Shown: positions 32,500 through 42,755, counted from the first letter of the stretch. The stretch is DNA of 64,000 bases from Paenirhodobacter ferrireducens (GCF_004022265.1 NZ_SAVB01000009.1:62001-126000), one strand, 5' to 3'. The notes: generated by a model not told the origin, from the sequence alone. A program made the numbers and translations.

Positions 32500-33129
32500 A
32501 TGAAGGATCCGATCGACCTCTACATGAACACGCTGGTGCCGATGGTGGTCGAACAGACCTCGCGTGGCGAGCGTGCCTATGACATCTACTCGCGCCTGCT
32601 GAAGGAGCGGATCATCTTCCTCGCGGGCCCGGTGCATGACGCCATGTCGACGCTGATCTGCGCGCAGCTGCTGTTCCTCGAGGCGGAGAACCCGACCAAG
32701 GAAATCGCGATGTACATCAACAGCCCGGGCGGCGTGGTGACCTCGGGGCTCTCGATCTACGACACGATGCAGTACATCCGGCCGAAGGTCTCGACGCTCG
32801 TCATCGGCCAGGCGGCCTCGATGGGCTCGCTGCTGCTGCAGGCCGGCGAGAAGGGCATGCGCTTCTCGCTGCCGAACTCGCGCGTGATGGTGCACCAGCC
32901 CTCGGGCGGTTATCAGGGCCAGGCCACCGACATCATGATCCACGCCCAGGAGACGCAGAAGCTGAAGCGCCGCCTGAACGAGATCTACGTCAAGCACACC
33001 GGCAACGATTACGAGACCGTCGAGGCGGCGCTCGAGCGCGACAACTTCATGTCGGCCGAGGATGCGAAGGCCTGGGGCCTGATCGACGACATCCTCGAAA
33101 GCCGCGGCAAGGCCGAGGCGGAGAAGTGA
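32500..33129 (+). CDS. clpP: ATP-dependent Clp protease proteolytic subunit
   Basis: ClpP forms the double-ring serine protease chamber that degrades proteins unfolded by ClpX or ClpA. The 209-residue product has the catalytic triad Ser107 in [11 protein letters not shown], His132 in [11 protein letters not shown] and Asp181 in [11 protein letters not shown]. The N-terminus, including [19 protein letters not shown], is typical, with a short propeptide. Length is normal. GGAAGGCTGAGGA precedes the ATG. A strong stem-loop follows, then clpX 113 bases downstream, the usual order. ClpXP and the Aat transferase 3 kb away both serve regulated proteolysis. Confidence 0.98.
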   Translation: MKDPIDLYMNTLVPMVVEQTSRGERAYDIYSRLLKERIIFLAGPVHDAMSTLICAQLLFLEAENPTKEIAMYINSPGGVVTSGLSIYDTMQYIRPKVSTLVIGQAASMGSLLLQAGEKGMRFSLPNSRVMVHQPSGGYQGQATDIMIHAQETQKLKRRLNEIYVKHTGNDYETVEAALERDNFMSAEDAKAWGLIDDILESRGKAEAEK

Positions 33130-33157
33130 TCCTGCCCCGCGGCGGGGCAGGATTTTT
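33129..33157 (+). terminator. Terminator or attenuator between clpP and clpX
   Basis: ATCCTGCCCCGC and GCGGGGCAGGAT form an almost perfect stem, followed by TTTTT. It begins at the last base of the clpP stop. It probably uncouples clpX from clpP, so clpX likely has its own promoter in 33158-33242. Confidence 0.88.
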
Positions 33158-33242
33158 GACATTGTGATGACCATGGGGCTGCCCTAAACTTCAGGGGCGG
33201 CCCACCAGGGACCCGCGTTCCGGGCCAGAGCAGAGGAAGACG

Positions 33243-34511
<1,269 letters not shown>

Positions 34512-34516
34512 GCGCG

Positions 34517-34540
34517 GGGCGGGCGCGGGCCCGCCCTTTT
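34517..34540 (+). terminator. Rho-independent terminator after clpX
   Basis: GGGCGGGC and GCCCGCCC pair around a GCGG loop and are followed by TTTT, about 8 bases after the clpX stop codon. Confidence 0.85.
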
Positions 34541-34574
34541 CGCAAGCGGCTCTGGACCTTGCCGCGCAACAGGC

Positions 34575-34580
34575 TATAAA
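34575..34580 (+). promoter_or_regulatory. Possible -10 box for the NDUFA12 gene
   Basis: TATAAA stands out in a GC-rich gap, 25 bases before the ATG of the NDUFA12-like gene. No good -35 box is seen at 16-18 bases, so it is a candidate only. Confidence 0.35.
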
Positions 34581-34605
34581 CGGGCAAAAGCCCGCGGAGG
34601 ATGGC

Positions 34606-34986
34606 ATGAACTTTCTGCTTCGCATTTTTACCTGGTGGAACCGGTCCCAGACCTCGGGGATCCGGCTGTTCACGGCCCGCAAGGGCGTGAAGGTGGGCGA
34701 GGATGCGGAAGGCAACGTCTATTACCAGACGGCCGACGGCAAGCGCCGCTGGGTGATCTACAACGGCGAGATCGAGGCGAGCCGGATTCCGCCGGAATGG
34801 CACGGCTGGATCCACTTCACCTGGGATGAACCGCCGACCAAGGTCGCCGTCGCGCACAAGTCGTGGGAGCTGCCGCATCTGGCGAACCGCACCGGCACCG
34901 ACGCGGCCTATGTGCCGGCGGGCTCGATTCGTCGCGACGCGCCGGTCGAACGGCGCGACTACGAGGCCTGGCAGCCGGCCGAATGA
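34606..34986 (+). CDS. NDUFA12 family protein (complex I accessory subunit)
   Basis: The 126-residue product matches the NDUFA12/B17.2 family, an accessory subunit of NADH:ubiquinone oxidoreductase found in mitochondria and alphaproteobacteria. Conserved parts are [24 protein letters not shown] at the start, here split as [14 protein letters not shown] and [14 protein letters not shown], then [22 protein letters not shown] and the tryptophan-rich HFTWDEPP. It sits on the matrix-equivalent, cytoplasmic side of complex I. It starts a rightward group with mlaD and the DUF2155 gene, an arrangement shared with many Rhodobacteraceae. Confidence 0.95.
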   Translation: MNFLLRIFTWWNRSQTSGIRLFTARKGVKVGEDAEGNVYYQTADGKRRWVIYNGEIEASRIPPEWHGWIHFTWDEPPTKVAVAHKSWELPHLANRTGTDAAYVPAGSIRRDAPVERRDYEAWQPAE

Positions 34987-35023
34987 GGCCGGGGCCCCGC
35001 CGGGTCCCTGCGCAGGAGAGATC

Positions 35024-35524
35024 ATGAGCGAGAATCGCGTTGAAGTGCTGACCGGGGCGGTCGTTCTGGCTGTCGCCGCCGGCTTCCTGTTCTGGGCCGG
35101 CAAGGGGCACAGCTTCGGCACCGCCGCGGGCAGCTACCCGCTGCATGCCTCGTTCCGCTCGGTCGAGGGCGTGACGCCGGGCACCGACGTGCGCATGGCA
35201 GGCGTCAAGATCGGCACCGTCACCGACATCCGGCTCGATACCAAGACCTTCTTCGCCGACACCGCGATCGCGATCAACAAGGGCGTCGAGCTGCCCGACG
35301 ATTCGCAGATCATCGTCGCCTCCGAGGGGCTGATGGGCGGCTCGTTCATCGAGATCCTGCCGGGCGGCAGCGTCGACAATTTCGCTCCGGGCGACGAGAT
35401 CCTCGACACCCAGGGAGCGGTCTCGACGCTCGGGCTGCTGATGAAATTCGTCGGCGGTGGCGCGGACAAGCCGAAGGATGCGACCGGCACCGATGCCGGC
35501 ACCACACCCGGGGTGCCGCAATGA
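35024..35524 (+). CDS. mlaD: MlaD family protein, outer membrane lipid asymmetry
   Basis: MlaD is the periplasmic, inner-membrane-anchored hexameric substrate-binding part of the Mla phospholipid transporter. The 166-residue product has an N-terminal membrane anchor (VLTGAVVLAVAAGFLFWAG) followed by the MCE domain (YPLHASFRSVEGVTPGTDVRMAGVK, split here as FRSVEGVTPGT and DVRMAGVKIGTV), and the GLMGGSFIEILPGG loop. Length is normal. CAGGAGAG precedes the ATG. The rest of the mla genes are not here, so the transporter is encoded in pieces. Its stop overlaps the start of the DUF2155 gene in ATGA. Confidence 0.94.
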   Translation: MSENRVEVLTGAVVLAVAAGFLFWAGKGHSFGTAAGSYPLHASFRSVEGVTPGTDVRMAGVKIGTVTDIRLDTKTFFADTAIAINKGVELPDDSQIIVASEGLMGGSFIEILPGGSVDNFAPGDEILDTQGAVSTLGLLMKFVGGGADKPKDATGTDAGTTPGVPQ

Positions 35525-35898
35525 TCGCGGCCCTGCGCGCCGCGGCGCTGGCGCTCGCAGTCGGGGCGACGGCGGCGGTCGCGCAGGATGGCGGCGACGG
35601 GCTGGCCGAGGCGTCCGGTGCGGTGCTGCGCGGCCTCGACAAGGTGTCGGCGACCGCATCCGATATCGTGCTGGCGGTGGGCCAGACCGTCGAATTCGGC
35701 CATCTCCAGGTGACGCTGAAGGAATGCCGCTATCCGGCGGATGACCCTTCGTCGAACGCCTATGCCTATCTCGTCATCACCGATCCGAACGTTGCGCAAC
35801 CGGTCTTCGACGGCTGGATGATTGCCGACAGCCCGGCGCTCTCGGCGCTGGATCACCAGCGTTATGACGTCTGGGTCATGCGCTGCAAGACCGACTGA
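35521..35898 (+). CDS. DUF2155 protein, exported
   Basis: The 125-residue product has an N-terminal signal peptide (MIAALRAAALALAVGATAAVAQ) and a DUF2155 domain: TVEFGHLQVTLKECRYPADD, the aromatic-rich AYAYLVITD, PVFDGWMIADSPALSALDH and VWVMRC. Two cysteines (in KECRY and VMRCK) may form a disulfide in the periplasm. The function is unknown; in alphaproteobacteria it is regularly found between mlaD and aat. Its start overlaps mlaD by 4 bases, and its 3' end overlaps the end of aat on the other strand by 37 bases. Confidence 0.92.
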   Translation: MIAALRAAALALAVGATAAVAQDGGDGLAEASGAVLRGLDKVSATASDIVLAVGQTVEFGHLQVTLKECRYPADDPSSNAYAYLVITDPNVAQPVFDGWMIADSPALSALDHQRYDVWVMRCKTD

Positions 35899-36500
35899 GC
35901 ATCGGGCACTGGCGCCGCGGTGAAATCGGCGCTCAGGCTCAGCGCTGCCGCCAGTCGGCGCCGATACTCGAGCCGCGGAATCTCGATCCCGCCCAGACTT
36001 GCCAGATGCGATGTCAGATATTGCGTGTCGAACAGCACGAAGCCGCTCTGCCGCAGCCGGTCGACGGTGTAGGTCAGTGCCACCTTCGAGGCATCGGGCA
36101 CGCGCGAGAACATGCTCTCGCCGAAGAAGGCACCGCCCAGCGTCACGCCGAACACGCCGCCGACCAGCGCCTCGCCGCGCCAGACCTCGAGCGAATGCGC
36201 ATGCCCCATCGCGAAGAGCGCATCGTAAAGGGTGAAGAGCGGGCCGTTGATCCAGGTTTCCTTGCGCGCCGCGCAGGCCTCGACCACCGCACGAAAGGCG
36301 GTGCCGATGCGGATCTCGAAGCCGCCGCGGCGGATTGTGCGGGCAAGCGAGCGCGAGACGTGGAAGCCGTCGAGCGGCAGGATGCCGCGGGCGCGGGGCT
36401 CGAACCAGAACAGCTCCGGATCGTCGCGGCTTTGTGCCATCGGGAAGATGCCCCGGGCATAGCCCGAAAGCAGCATCCCTGCCGTCAGTTCCTGCGCCAT
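35862..36500 (-). CDS. aat: Leucyl/phenylalanyl-tRNA-protein transferase
   Basis: Aat adds Leu or Phe from tRNA to proteins with N-terminal Lys or Arg, marking them for ClpS and ClpAP. The 212-residue product has LLSGYARGIFPMAQSRDDPELFWFEP (seen as YARGIFPMA and LFWFEPRARGILPLD), the core HAHSLEVWRGEALVGGVFGV and GAFFGESMFSR, and FDTQYLTSHLASLGG. Length is normal for alphaproteobacteria, with a short variable tail. The tail overlaps the DUF2155 gene for 37 bases, end to end. Upstream lies the accBC terminator. The presence of clpP and clpX 3 kb away is consistent but not diagnostic. Confidence 0.96.
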   Translation of the reverse strand: MAQELTAGMLLSGYARGIFPMAQSRDDPELFWFEPRARGILPLDGFHVSRSLARTIRRGGFEIRIGTAFRAVVEACAARKETWINGPLFTLYDALFAMGHAHSLEVWRGEALVGGVFGVTLGGAFFGESMFSRVPDASKVALTYTVDRLRQSGFVLFDTQYLTSHLASLGGIEIPRLEYRRRLAAALSLSADFTAAPVPDAQSVLQRMTQTS

Positions 36501-36565
36501 CGCATCCCCTCGCGTTGCCCCCGCACAATGGGCCGGAATCGGGGCGGGTTCAAACGGGTTCGCGC

Positions 36566-36596
36566 AAAGAAAAACGCCCCCTTGCGGGGGCGTTTC
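36566..36596 (-). terminator. Rho-independent terminator after accBC
   Basis: AAACGCCCCC and GGGGGCGTTT pair around a TTGC loop at 36572-36595. On the minus strand the stem is followed by a T-rich tail (TTTTCTTT), so it ends the leftward accB-accC transcript, 20 bases after the accC stop. Confidence 0.9.
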
Positions 36597-36615
36597 ATGG
36601 TCTTTGGCGGATCGC

Positions 36616-37968
36616 TCAGCCGTAGGTCTTCTTCAGCCACTTCTCGAGCCAGTGGATCGAGTAGTCGCCCTTCAGAATGTCGGGCTCCTGCAGCAGCGCG
36701 GTGAACAGCGGCACGGTGGTGTCGACGCCGTCGACGATCAGCTCGCTCAGCGCGCGGCTGAGACGCGCCAGCGCCTCCTGCCGGTCACGCCCGTGCACGA
36801 TCAGCTTGCCGATCAGGCTGTCGTAATAGGGCGGGATCTTGTAGCCGTCATAGAGTGCCGAGTCGACGCGCACGCCCAGACCGCCCGGGGCGTGATACTG
36901 GGTGATGCGGCCGGGGCAGGGGGCGAAGTTCGGCATCCGCTCGGCGTTGATCCGGACCTCGATCGCGGCGCCACGGATCTTCAGGTCTTCCTGACGGAAT
37001 TCCATCTTCTCGCCGGCCGCGACGCGGATCTGTTCGCGCACGAGATCGACGCCGAAGATCGCTTCGGTCACCGGATGTTCCACCTGCAGACGGGTGTTCA
37101 TCTCGATGAAGTAGAACTCGCCGTCCTCGAACAGGAATTCGATCGTGCCGGCGCCGGAATAGCCGAGCTCGGCCATCGCGTCGGCGCAGATCTTGCCGAT
37201 CTTGGTGCGCTGTTCGGGGGTGATGCAGGGGCCGGGCGCCTCTTCCAGCACCTTCTGGTGGCGGCGCTGCAGCGAGCAGTCGCGCTCGCCCAGATGCACG
37301 GCGCGGCCCTTGCCGTCGCCGAAGACCTGGATCTCGATGTGACGCGGCTTCTGGAGATATTTCTCCATGTAGACCTCGTCATTGCCGAAGGCGGCCTTGG
37401 CCTCGGAGCGCGCGGTGCGGAAGGCGATCTCGAGGTCGGCCTCGGTCTCGGCGACCTTCATGCCGCGCCCGCCGCCGCCGGCGGTGGCCTTGATGATCAC
37501 CGGATAGCCGATCTCGGCTGCGGTGCGCTTCGCCTCCTCGACGTCATGCACGCCACCGGCCGAGCCCGGAACCACCGGGATGCCCAGCTTCTTCGCGGTT
37601 TCCTTGGCGGTGATCTTGTCGCCCATGATGCGGATATGTTCCGCCGAGGGGCCGATGAAGGTGATGCCGTGATCCTCGAGCACCTGCACGAAGTTCGCGT
37701 TTTCCGAAAGGAAGCCATAGCCCGGGTGGATCGCCTGGGCGCCGGTGATCTCGCAGGCGGCGACGATCGCCGGGATCGAGAGATAGCTCTCGGAGGACGG
37801 CGGCGGGCCGATGCAGACGCTCTCGTCGGCCATGCGCACATGCATGGCGTCGGTGTCGGCGGTCGAGTGCACCGCGACCGAGGCGATCCCCATCTCGCGG
37901 CAGGCGCGGATCACCCGCAGGGCGATCTCGCCCCGGTTGGCGATCAGGATCTTGTCGAACATGGGCAT
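36616..37968 (-). CDS. accC: Acetyl-CoA carboxylase, biotin carboxylase subunit
   Basis: AccC carboxylates the biotin on AccB using ATP and bicarbonate, the first half-reaction of fatty acid synthesis. The 450-residue product has the normal length. Visible motifs include [19 protein letters not shown] at the start, the ATP-grasp glycine-rich loop [13 protein letters not shown] near residue 165, the [18 protein letters not shown] segment ([11 protein letters not shown]), and [14 protein letters not shown] near 290 with the catalytic Glu and Arg. It starts 4 bases after accB and shares its transcript. Confidence 0.98.
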   Translation of the reverse strand: MPMFDKILIANRGEIALRVIRACREMGIASVAVHSTADTDAMHVRMADESVCIGPPPSSESYLSIPAIVAACEITGAQAIHPGYGFLSENANFVQVLEDHGITFIGPSAEHIRIMGDKITAKETAKKLGIPVVPGSAGGVHDVEEAKRTAAEIGYPVIIKATAGGGGRGMKVAETEADLEIAFRTARSEAKAAFGNDEVYMEKYLQKPRHIEIQVFGDGKGRAVHLGERDCSLQRRHQKVLEEAPGPCITPEQRTKIGKICADAMAELGYSGAGTIEFLFEDGEFYFIEMNTRLQVEHPVTEAIFGVDLVREQIRVAAGEKMEFRQEDLKIRGAAIEVRINAERMPNFAPCPGRITQYHAPGGLGVRVDSALYDGYKIPPYYDSLIGKLIVHGRDRQEALARLSRALSELIVDGVDTTVPLFTALLQEPDILKGDYSIHWLEKWLKKTYG

Positions 37969-37972
37969 GCCC

Positions 37973-38464
37973 TCACTCGACGATCATCAGCGCCGAGCCG
38001 TATTCGACCGGCGTGCCGTCGTCGACGAGGATGCGCTTGACCGTGCCCGAATGCGGTGCCGGGATGTGGTTCATCGTCTTCATCGCCTCGACGATCAGCA
38101 GGGTCTGGCCCTCCGTCACCGTGTCGCCGACCTTGACGAAGGCATTGGCGCCTGGTTCCGGCGCCAGATAGGCGGTGCCGACCATCGGCGAGGTCACGGC
38201 GCCGGGCAGCGAGGCCGGGTCGGCATCGGCCACGGGGGCTGCGGCGGCAGGGGCTGCAACCGCAACCGGCGCGGCGGCGGGGGCCGCATAGACGGGGGCG
38301 GGGGCCGCGGCGATCACCGTCGCCTGCTTCACCACGCGCACTTCGAGGCTGTCATCCTCGCCGTATTCCCGCACAACCGAGATTTCGGTGAGGTCGTTGC
38401 TGTTCAGGAGCTCGGCGAGCGCCTGAATGAAAGCCACGTCGTTTTCATGGGATTGTTTGGTCAT
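37973..38464 (-). CDS. accB: Acetyl-CoA carboxylase biotin carboxyl carrier protein
   Basis: AccB carries biotin between the two halves of acetyl-CoA carboxylase. The 163-residue product has a N-terminal domain (residues 1-45), a long Ala/Pro/Val linker (about 48-85), and the biotinyl domain with EAMKTMNHI, in which Lys129 receives biotin. The ATG at 38464 was chosen because the family begins near [20 protein letters not shown]; the frame is open upstream but does not look coding. AGGACGG lies close upstream, and the promoter is presumably in the 290-base gap before preT. Confidence 0.97.
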   Translation of the reverse strand: MTKQSHENDVAFIQALAELLNSNDLTEISVVREYGEDDSLEVRVVKQATVIAAAPAPVYAAPAAAPVAVAAPAAAAPVADADPASLPGAVTSPMVGTAYLAPEPGANAFVKVGDTVTEGQTLLIVEAMKTMNHIPAPHSGTVKRILVDDGTPVEYGSALMIVE

Positions 38465-38755
38465 GCCGTCCTCAAAGGATGCTGTCAGGTTCTGGTCGGC
38501 CCGGTCGTTTGGTGCCGGGCGCCCCGGTATCAGGACCGCCTTATACGCCAGCCGGGCCGGGGAGGAAAGCGCGAACGACTGACGTGGCGGCAGGCCGGAG
38601 CCGGGCGACTTTGCCCAATTTTTCGGCGATGACGCGTAGGCTGCCTTGCGCGCGGGCAAATCGGCCCGGATGCGGCGCCGCGGCGTATTTTACCACTTGA
38701 TAAAATTTTTGCCCGTGCAAGCGTGGGGACAATAACAAAGCCAGGGAGGTCCAAG
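38465..38755. promoter_or_regulatory. Divergent promoter region of accBC and preTA
   Basis: This 291-base gap serves two operons. Next to preT there is an AT-rich patch with an inverted repeat, TTTTA (38688-38692) and TAAAA (38701-38705), spaced by 8 bases, overlapping TTGATA (a good -35-like sequence). It could be a regulator site for preTA. It does not match the TGACC-N4-GGTCA operators found at 43.5 kb. The half nearer accB is GC-rich and I see no named site or gene in it. Confidence 0.4.
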
Positions 38756-40093
38756 GTGACCAACAGCCAGTTCACGCCCGGGGTGGTGCCCGGGCGGCTT
38801 TCGCCCGAGCGCTATGCGGCGAATTTCCAGGATGTCGCGCCGCCGCTCAGCGCCCATGCGGCCGCGGTGGCGGCGGATCGGTGCTATTTCTGCCATGACG
38901 CGCCCTGCGCCACGGCCTGCCCGACGACGATCGACATTCCGCTCTTCATCCGGCAGATCGCGACCGGCACGCCCGAGGCGGCGGCGAAGACGATCTTCTC
39001 GCAGAACATCCTCGGCGGCATGTGCGCGCGCGTCTGCCCGACCGAAAACCTGTGCGAGGGCGCCTGCGTGCGGATGGAGGCCGAGGGCAAGCCGGTCGAG
39101 ATCGGCCTGCTGCAGCGCTTTGCCACCGACACGCTGCTGGAAAAGCAGGGCCATCCCTTCACCGCCGGCGCCCCCACCGGGCGCTCGGTCGCGGTGGTGG
39201 GCGGCGGGCCCGCGGGGCTTGCCTGTGCGCACCGGCTCGCGCTCAAGGGCCACAAGGTGACGCTCTACGAGGCAAAGCCGAAGCTCGGCGGGCTCGATGA
39301 ATACGGCATCGCCGCCTACAAGGCGCCCGAGGATTTCGCCGCGCGCGAGGTCGCCTGGCTGTTGCAGGTGGGCGGCATCGAGGTGGTGACGAACTGGGCG
39401 CTCGGCCGGGCGGGCGACGGCACGCTCGACGATCTTCTGGGCCAGCACGACGCCGTCTTCCTCGGCATCGGGCTGTCGGGCGTGAACGCGCTGAGCCTGC
39501 CGGGAGGCGAGCTTGCGACGCCTGCGACCGAGTTCATCGCGGCGCTGCGGCAGGCCGACGACCTCGCCACCCTGCCGGTCGGGCGCAAGGTGGTGGTGAT
39601 CGGCGGCGGCATGACGGCGGTCGATGCAGCGGTGCAGGCGAAGCTGCTCGGCGCCGAGACCTCGACCATCGTCTATCGCCGCGCGCAGGCCGAGATGCCG
39701 GCCTCGGTCCACGAGCAGGAGCACGCCGCGACGCATGGCGTGCGGATCATCTGCAACGCCGCGCCGGTGGCGATCCATGCCGTCGCGGGCGGGCTCGAGG
39801 TCGAGTTCGCGCGCACCGAGACCGGCGGCGCCGGGCTGCGGATGCTTGATGACACCTTCCGGCTGAAGGCGGATCAGGTGCTCTCGGCGATCGGCCAGAC
39901 GCTTGGCGCGCTGCCCGAGGGGGTGAAGACGGCCGGGCCGAAGATCGGCACCGACGGGGCGGGGCGGACGAGCCTTGCGCGGGTCTGGGCGGGCGGCGAC
40001 TGCGCGCCTGCGGGCGAGGACCTGACGGTGACTGCCGTCGCGCAGGGGCGCGATGCGGCCGAAGACATCCACTCTTTCCTGATGGGGGCCTGA
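38756..40093 (+). CDS. preT: NAD-dependent dihydropyrimidine dehydrogenase, subunit PreT
   Basis: PreT is the FAD/Fe-S subunit that, with PreA, reduces uracil and thymine to their dihydro forms, the first step of the reductive pathway. The 445-residue product has N-terminal Fe-S cysteines (CYFCHDAPCATACPTTID and CARVCPTENLCEGAC). Two dinucleotide-binding folds follow (VAVVGGGPAGLACAHRLAL near residue 136 and VVVIGGGMTAVDAAVQAK near 280), and the C-terminal GGDCAPAGEDLTVTAVAQG. The start is GTG at 38756, with GGGAGG 7 bases upstream; an earlier ATG lacks a ribosome-binding site. The preA start is 3 bases after its stop. Confidence 0.95.
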   Translation: MTNSQFTPGVVPGRLSPERYAANFQDVAPPLSAHAAAVAADRCYFCHDAPCATACPTTIDIPLFIRQIATGTPEAAAKTIFSQNILGGMCARVCPTENLCEGACVRMEAEGKPVEIGLLQRFATDTLLEKQGHPFTAGAPTGRSVAVVGGGPAGLACAHRLALKGHKVTLYEAKPKLGGLDEYGIAAYKAPEDFAAREVAWLLQVGGIEVVTNWALGRAGDGTLDDLLGQHDAVFLGIGLSGVNALSLPGGELATPATEFIAALRQADDLATLPVGRKVVVIGGGMTAVDAAVQAKLLGAETSTIVYRRAQAEMPASVHEQEHAATHGVRIICNAAPVAIHAVAGGLEVEFARTETGGAGLRMLDDTFRLKADQVLSAIGQTLGALPEGVKTAGPKIGTDGAGRTSLARVWAGGDCAPAGEDLTVTAVAQGRDAAEDIHSFLMGA

Positions 40094-40096
40094 CAG

Positions 40097-41416
40097 ATGG
40101 CGGACCTGCGCAGCAACTTCATCGGCATCAAGTCGCCGAACCCGTTCTGGCTCGCCTCGGCGCCGCCGACCGACAAGGAATACAACGTCCGCCGTGCCTA
40201 TGAGGCCGGCTGGGGCGGCGTGGTGTGGAAGACCCTCGGGGCCGAGGGGCCGCCCGTCGTCAACGTCTCTGGGCCGCGCTATGGCGTGATCTATGGCGGC
40301 GACCGGCGGGTGATGGGGATCAACAACATCGAGCTGATCACCGACCGCCCGCTCGAGGTCAACCTGCGCGAGATCAAGTCGGTCAAGCGCGACTATCCCG
40401 ACCGGGCGCTCGTCGTGTCGCTGATGGTGCCCTGCGACGAGGAGAGCTGGAAGGCGATCCTCGCCCATGTCGAGGACACCGGCGCCGACGGGGTCGAGCT
40501 GAACTTCGGCTGCCCGCATGGCATGGCCGAACGCGGCATGGGCTCGGCGGTGGGGCAGGTGCCCGAATATATCGAGATGGTGACCCGCTGGGTGAAGCAA
40601 TATTCGCGCATGCCCTGCATCGTGAAGCTGACGCCCAACGTGACCTCGATCCTGCCGCCGGCGCTGGCCGCCAGGCGCGGCGGGGCGGATGCGGTCAGCC
40701 TGATCAACACAGTGAAATCGGTGACCTCGGTCAATCTCGACGATTTCTGCCCCGAGCCGATGATCGACGGCAAGGGCACGCATGGCGGCTATTGCGGCCC
40801 GGCGGTGAAGCCGATCGCGCTGAACATGGTGGGCGAGATCGCGCGCTATGCCGAAACCCGCGGTCTCCCGATCTCGGGCATCGGCGGCGTCACCACCTGG
40901 CGCGACGCGACCGAGTTCCTGGCGATGGGGGCGGGCAACGTGCAGGTCTGCACCGCGGCGATGACCTATGGCTTCAAGGTGGTGCAGGAGATGATCTCGG
41001 GCCTGTCGGACTACATGGACAGGAAGGGCTTCACCTCGGTCGAGGAGATCGTCGGGCGCGCGGTGCCGAATTTCTCGGAATGGCAGCACCTGAACCTGAA
41101 CCACGTCACCAAGGCGGTGATCGACCAGGAGGACTGCATCAAGTGCGGGCGCTGCTATGCCGCCTGCGAGGACACCTCGCACCAGGCGATCGCCATGGGC
41201 GAGGACCGCATCTTCACCGTGAAGGACGAGGAATGCGTCGCGTGCAACCTCTGTGTCGATGTCTGCCCGGTCGATTGCATCAGCATGAAGACCCTGCCGC
41301 TTGGCACGGTCGATCCGCGCACCGGGCGCAAGGTCGCGCCCTATGCGAACTGGACGACCCATCCGAACAACCCGGGCTCGTCGAACTACACCTGCGGCAT
41401 CACCGCCGCGGAGTGA
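40097..41416 (+). CDS. preA: NAD-dependent dihydropyrimidine dehydrogenase, subunit PreA
   Basis: PreA holds the FMN site where uracil or thymine is reduced. The 439-residue product has the dihydroorotate-dehydrogenase-like barrel with NPFWLASAPPTD, ELNFGCPHGMAERGMGSAVG and GYCGPAVKPIAL. The catalytic loop before ISGIGGVTTW follows. At the C-terminus two [4Fe-4S] motifs are seen, CIKCGRCYAACEDTSH (from Cys347) and CVACNLCVDVCPVDC (from Cys380). Length is normal. Together with PreT, the hydrolases at 43.6-46.4 kb and the transporter, it makes up a full pyrimidine-use cluster. It is convergent with an Ala/Pro-rich hypothetical gene 6 bases away. Confidence 0.97.
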   Translation: MADLRSNFIGIKSPNPFWLASAPPTDKEYNVRRAYEAGWGGVVWKTLGAEGPPVVNVSGPRYGVIYGGDRRVMGINNIELITDRPLEVNLREIKSVKRDYPDRALVVSLMVPCDEESWKAILAHVEDTGADGVELNFGCPHGMAERGMGSAVGQVPEYIEMVTRWVKQYSRMPCIVKLTPNVTSILPPALAARRGGADAVSLINTVKSVTSVNLDDFCPEPMIDGKGTHGGYCGPAVKPIALNMVGEIARYAETRGLPISGIGGVTTWRDATEFLAMGAGNVQVCTAAMTYGFKVVQEMISGLSDYMDRKGFTSVEEIVGRAVPNFSEWQHLNLNHVTKAVIDQEDCIKCGRCYAACEDTSHQAIAMGEDRIFTVKDEECVACNLCVDVCPVDCISMKTLPLGTVDPRTGRKVAPYANWTTHPNNPGSSNYTCGITAAE

Positions 41417-41422
41417 TCCCGC

Positions 41423-41998
41423 TCAGCGCGTCACGTCGAGGCTTGGCCCCGGCGGGACCGCGCCCCTGACCTCGGCCCCGAGCGGCCAGGCGCCCCGCGG
41501 CAAGGTCGCGGGGCGTTCGTCTGACGCGGGGGCGGTGGCGCTGGCTTGCTCCGGCGCGACGGCGGGCCGCATCGGAGCGACCTGCACCGCGCCCGTGGCC
41601 GCAAGGTCTTTGCCGGCGGAGGCACGAAGAGAAGACACCTCGTGCAGCGGGCGCGGGCGCAGGGCCGCGACATGCGCTTCGAGCGGCGTCACCTCGAAAG
41701 CGGGGGGCGGTCCGGTCGGCGCATCAGGGTCCGGCGCAGCCTCGATCCGCGGCACGATGGCCCTGGCGGCGTCCGGTCCGGCCGGATCGGCTCCGGCGCC
41801 GTCCTGTCGCAACAGGCTGCGGATTCGGGCAACGAAACCGGTGCCGCTGCCGGTGTCGACATCCGCCTCCATCCCGCCCGCGGTGTCGGCGCTGCTGCGG
41901 ACCGGCTCGACGGTGGTGGCGGGGGCGGCCTTCGGGGCAGCCGGAACCAGCTGCGGCGACCAGCCGATCTGGGGCAGCACACCGGAAATCCGGTCCAT
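41423..41998 (-). CDS. Hypothetical Ala/Pro-rich protein
   Basis: I do not recognise this 191-residue protein. It starts MDRISGVLPQIGWSPQLVPA and has low-complexity Ala/Pro-rich stretches, with a more ordered middle (FEVTPLEAHVAALRPRP and HEVSSLRASAGKDL). There is no signal peptide or membrane segment, and much of it is probably disordered. I chose the ATG at 41998 because AGGAGG lies 6 bases upstream; other ATGs slightly earlier are too close to it. Codon bias supports that it is real. It follows rutR-like genes on the same strand with a 106-base gap, so it may have its own promoter. Confidence 0.65.
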   Translation of the reverse strand: MDRISGVLPQIGWSPQLVPAAPKAAPATTVEPVRSSADTAGGMEADVDTGSGTGFVARIRSLLRQDGAGADPAGPDAARAIVPRIEAAPDPDAPTGPPPAFEVTPLEAHVAALRPRPLHEVSSLRASAGKDLAATGAVQVAPMRPAVAPEQASATAPASDERPATLPRGAWPLGAEVRGAVPPGPSLDVTR

Positions 41999-42104
41999 TT
42001 CCATCCTCCTCGCCCGATTCCTCCACGGGCTCACTCTGTGCCGTCGGGGTTATCCGGGGGTAAATCCGGGAGGGTTTATTTCAGGGACTGGTTAACTCAG
42101 CCGC

Positions 42105-42725
42105 TCAGGGGGCGAGCAGCCGCTCGAACAGCGTGTCGAGGAACTGCCCGGCCTCGTCGAGCGGGTCGCGCCCGGGGCCGAGCACGGCACGCACCTGCAC
42201 GTCGAAATCGGCGTAATGCTGGGTCAGCGCCCAGATCGAGAAGATCAGGTGATGGGGGTCGACCGGGGCGATGCGGCCGGCTTCGGACCAGGCGCGGATC
42301 ACCGCGGCCTTCTCGTCGACAAGCTCCTTCAGCTCGCTGCCCAGAAGCGCGCTCATCCGCGGCGCGCCCTGCAGCACCTCGTTGGCGAAGAGGCGGCTTT
42401 CGCGCGGCATCTCGCGGCTCATCTCGAGCTTGCGGTGCATGTAGGCCATGATCTCGGCCTTGGGCTCGCCCGCCGGGTCCATCGCCCGCAGCGGCGCCAG
42501 CCAGTCGTCGAGCAGCCCGCTCAGCAGCTCGACATGGATCGCCTCCTTCGAGGGGAAATAGTAGAGCAGGTTCGGCTTCGACAGACCCGCCGCCTGTGCG
42601 ATCTGGTCGAGCGTTGCACCGCGGAAGCCCTGCGCCGAGAACACCTCGAGCGCGGCCTCGAGGATGGTCCCGATGTTGCGGCGCTGAATGCGGGTGCGCG
42701 GACGCTGGGGCGTGATCTCGGCCAA
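42105..42725 (-). CDS. rutR: TetR family regulator, RutR type
   Basis: The 206-residue product has an N-terminal TetR DNA-binding domain (ILEAALEVFSAQGFRGATLD, split as FSAQGFRGATLDQIA and GLSKPNLLYYFPSKEAI). Its C-terminal ligand domain resembles RutR/YcdC: ESRLFANEVLQGAPRM and LIFSIWALTQHYADFDVQV. E. coli RutR binds uracil or thymine and a TTGACCA-N2-TGGTCAA site. The location between preTA and the hydrolase genes supports a pyrimidine-responsive regulator. A related protein is encoded next to it on the same strand, 30 bases upstream. Which of the two is the true RutR cannot be decided here. Confidence 0.85.
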   Translation of the reverse strand: MAEITPQRPRTRIQRRNIGTILEAALEVFSAQGFRGATLDQIAQAAGLSKPNLLYYFPSKEAIHVELLSGLLDDWLAPLRAMDPAGEPKAEIMAYMHRKLEMSREMPRESRLFANEVLQGAPRMSALLGSELKELVDEKAAVIRAWSEAGRIAPVDPHHLIFSIWALTQHYADFDVQVRAVLGPGRDPLDEAGQFLDTLFERLLAP

Positions 42726-42755
42726 GTTCTCTCCTCCGGATCCTCGCGGTATACT

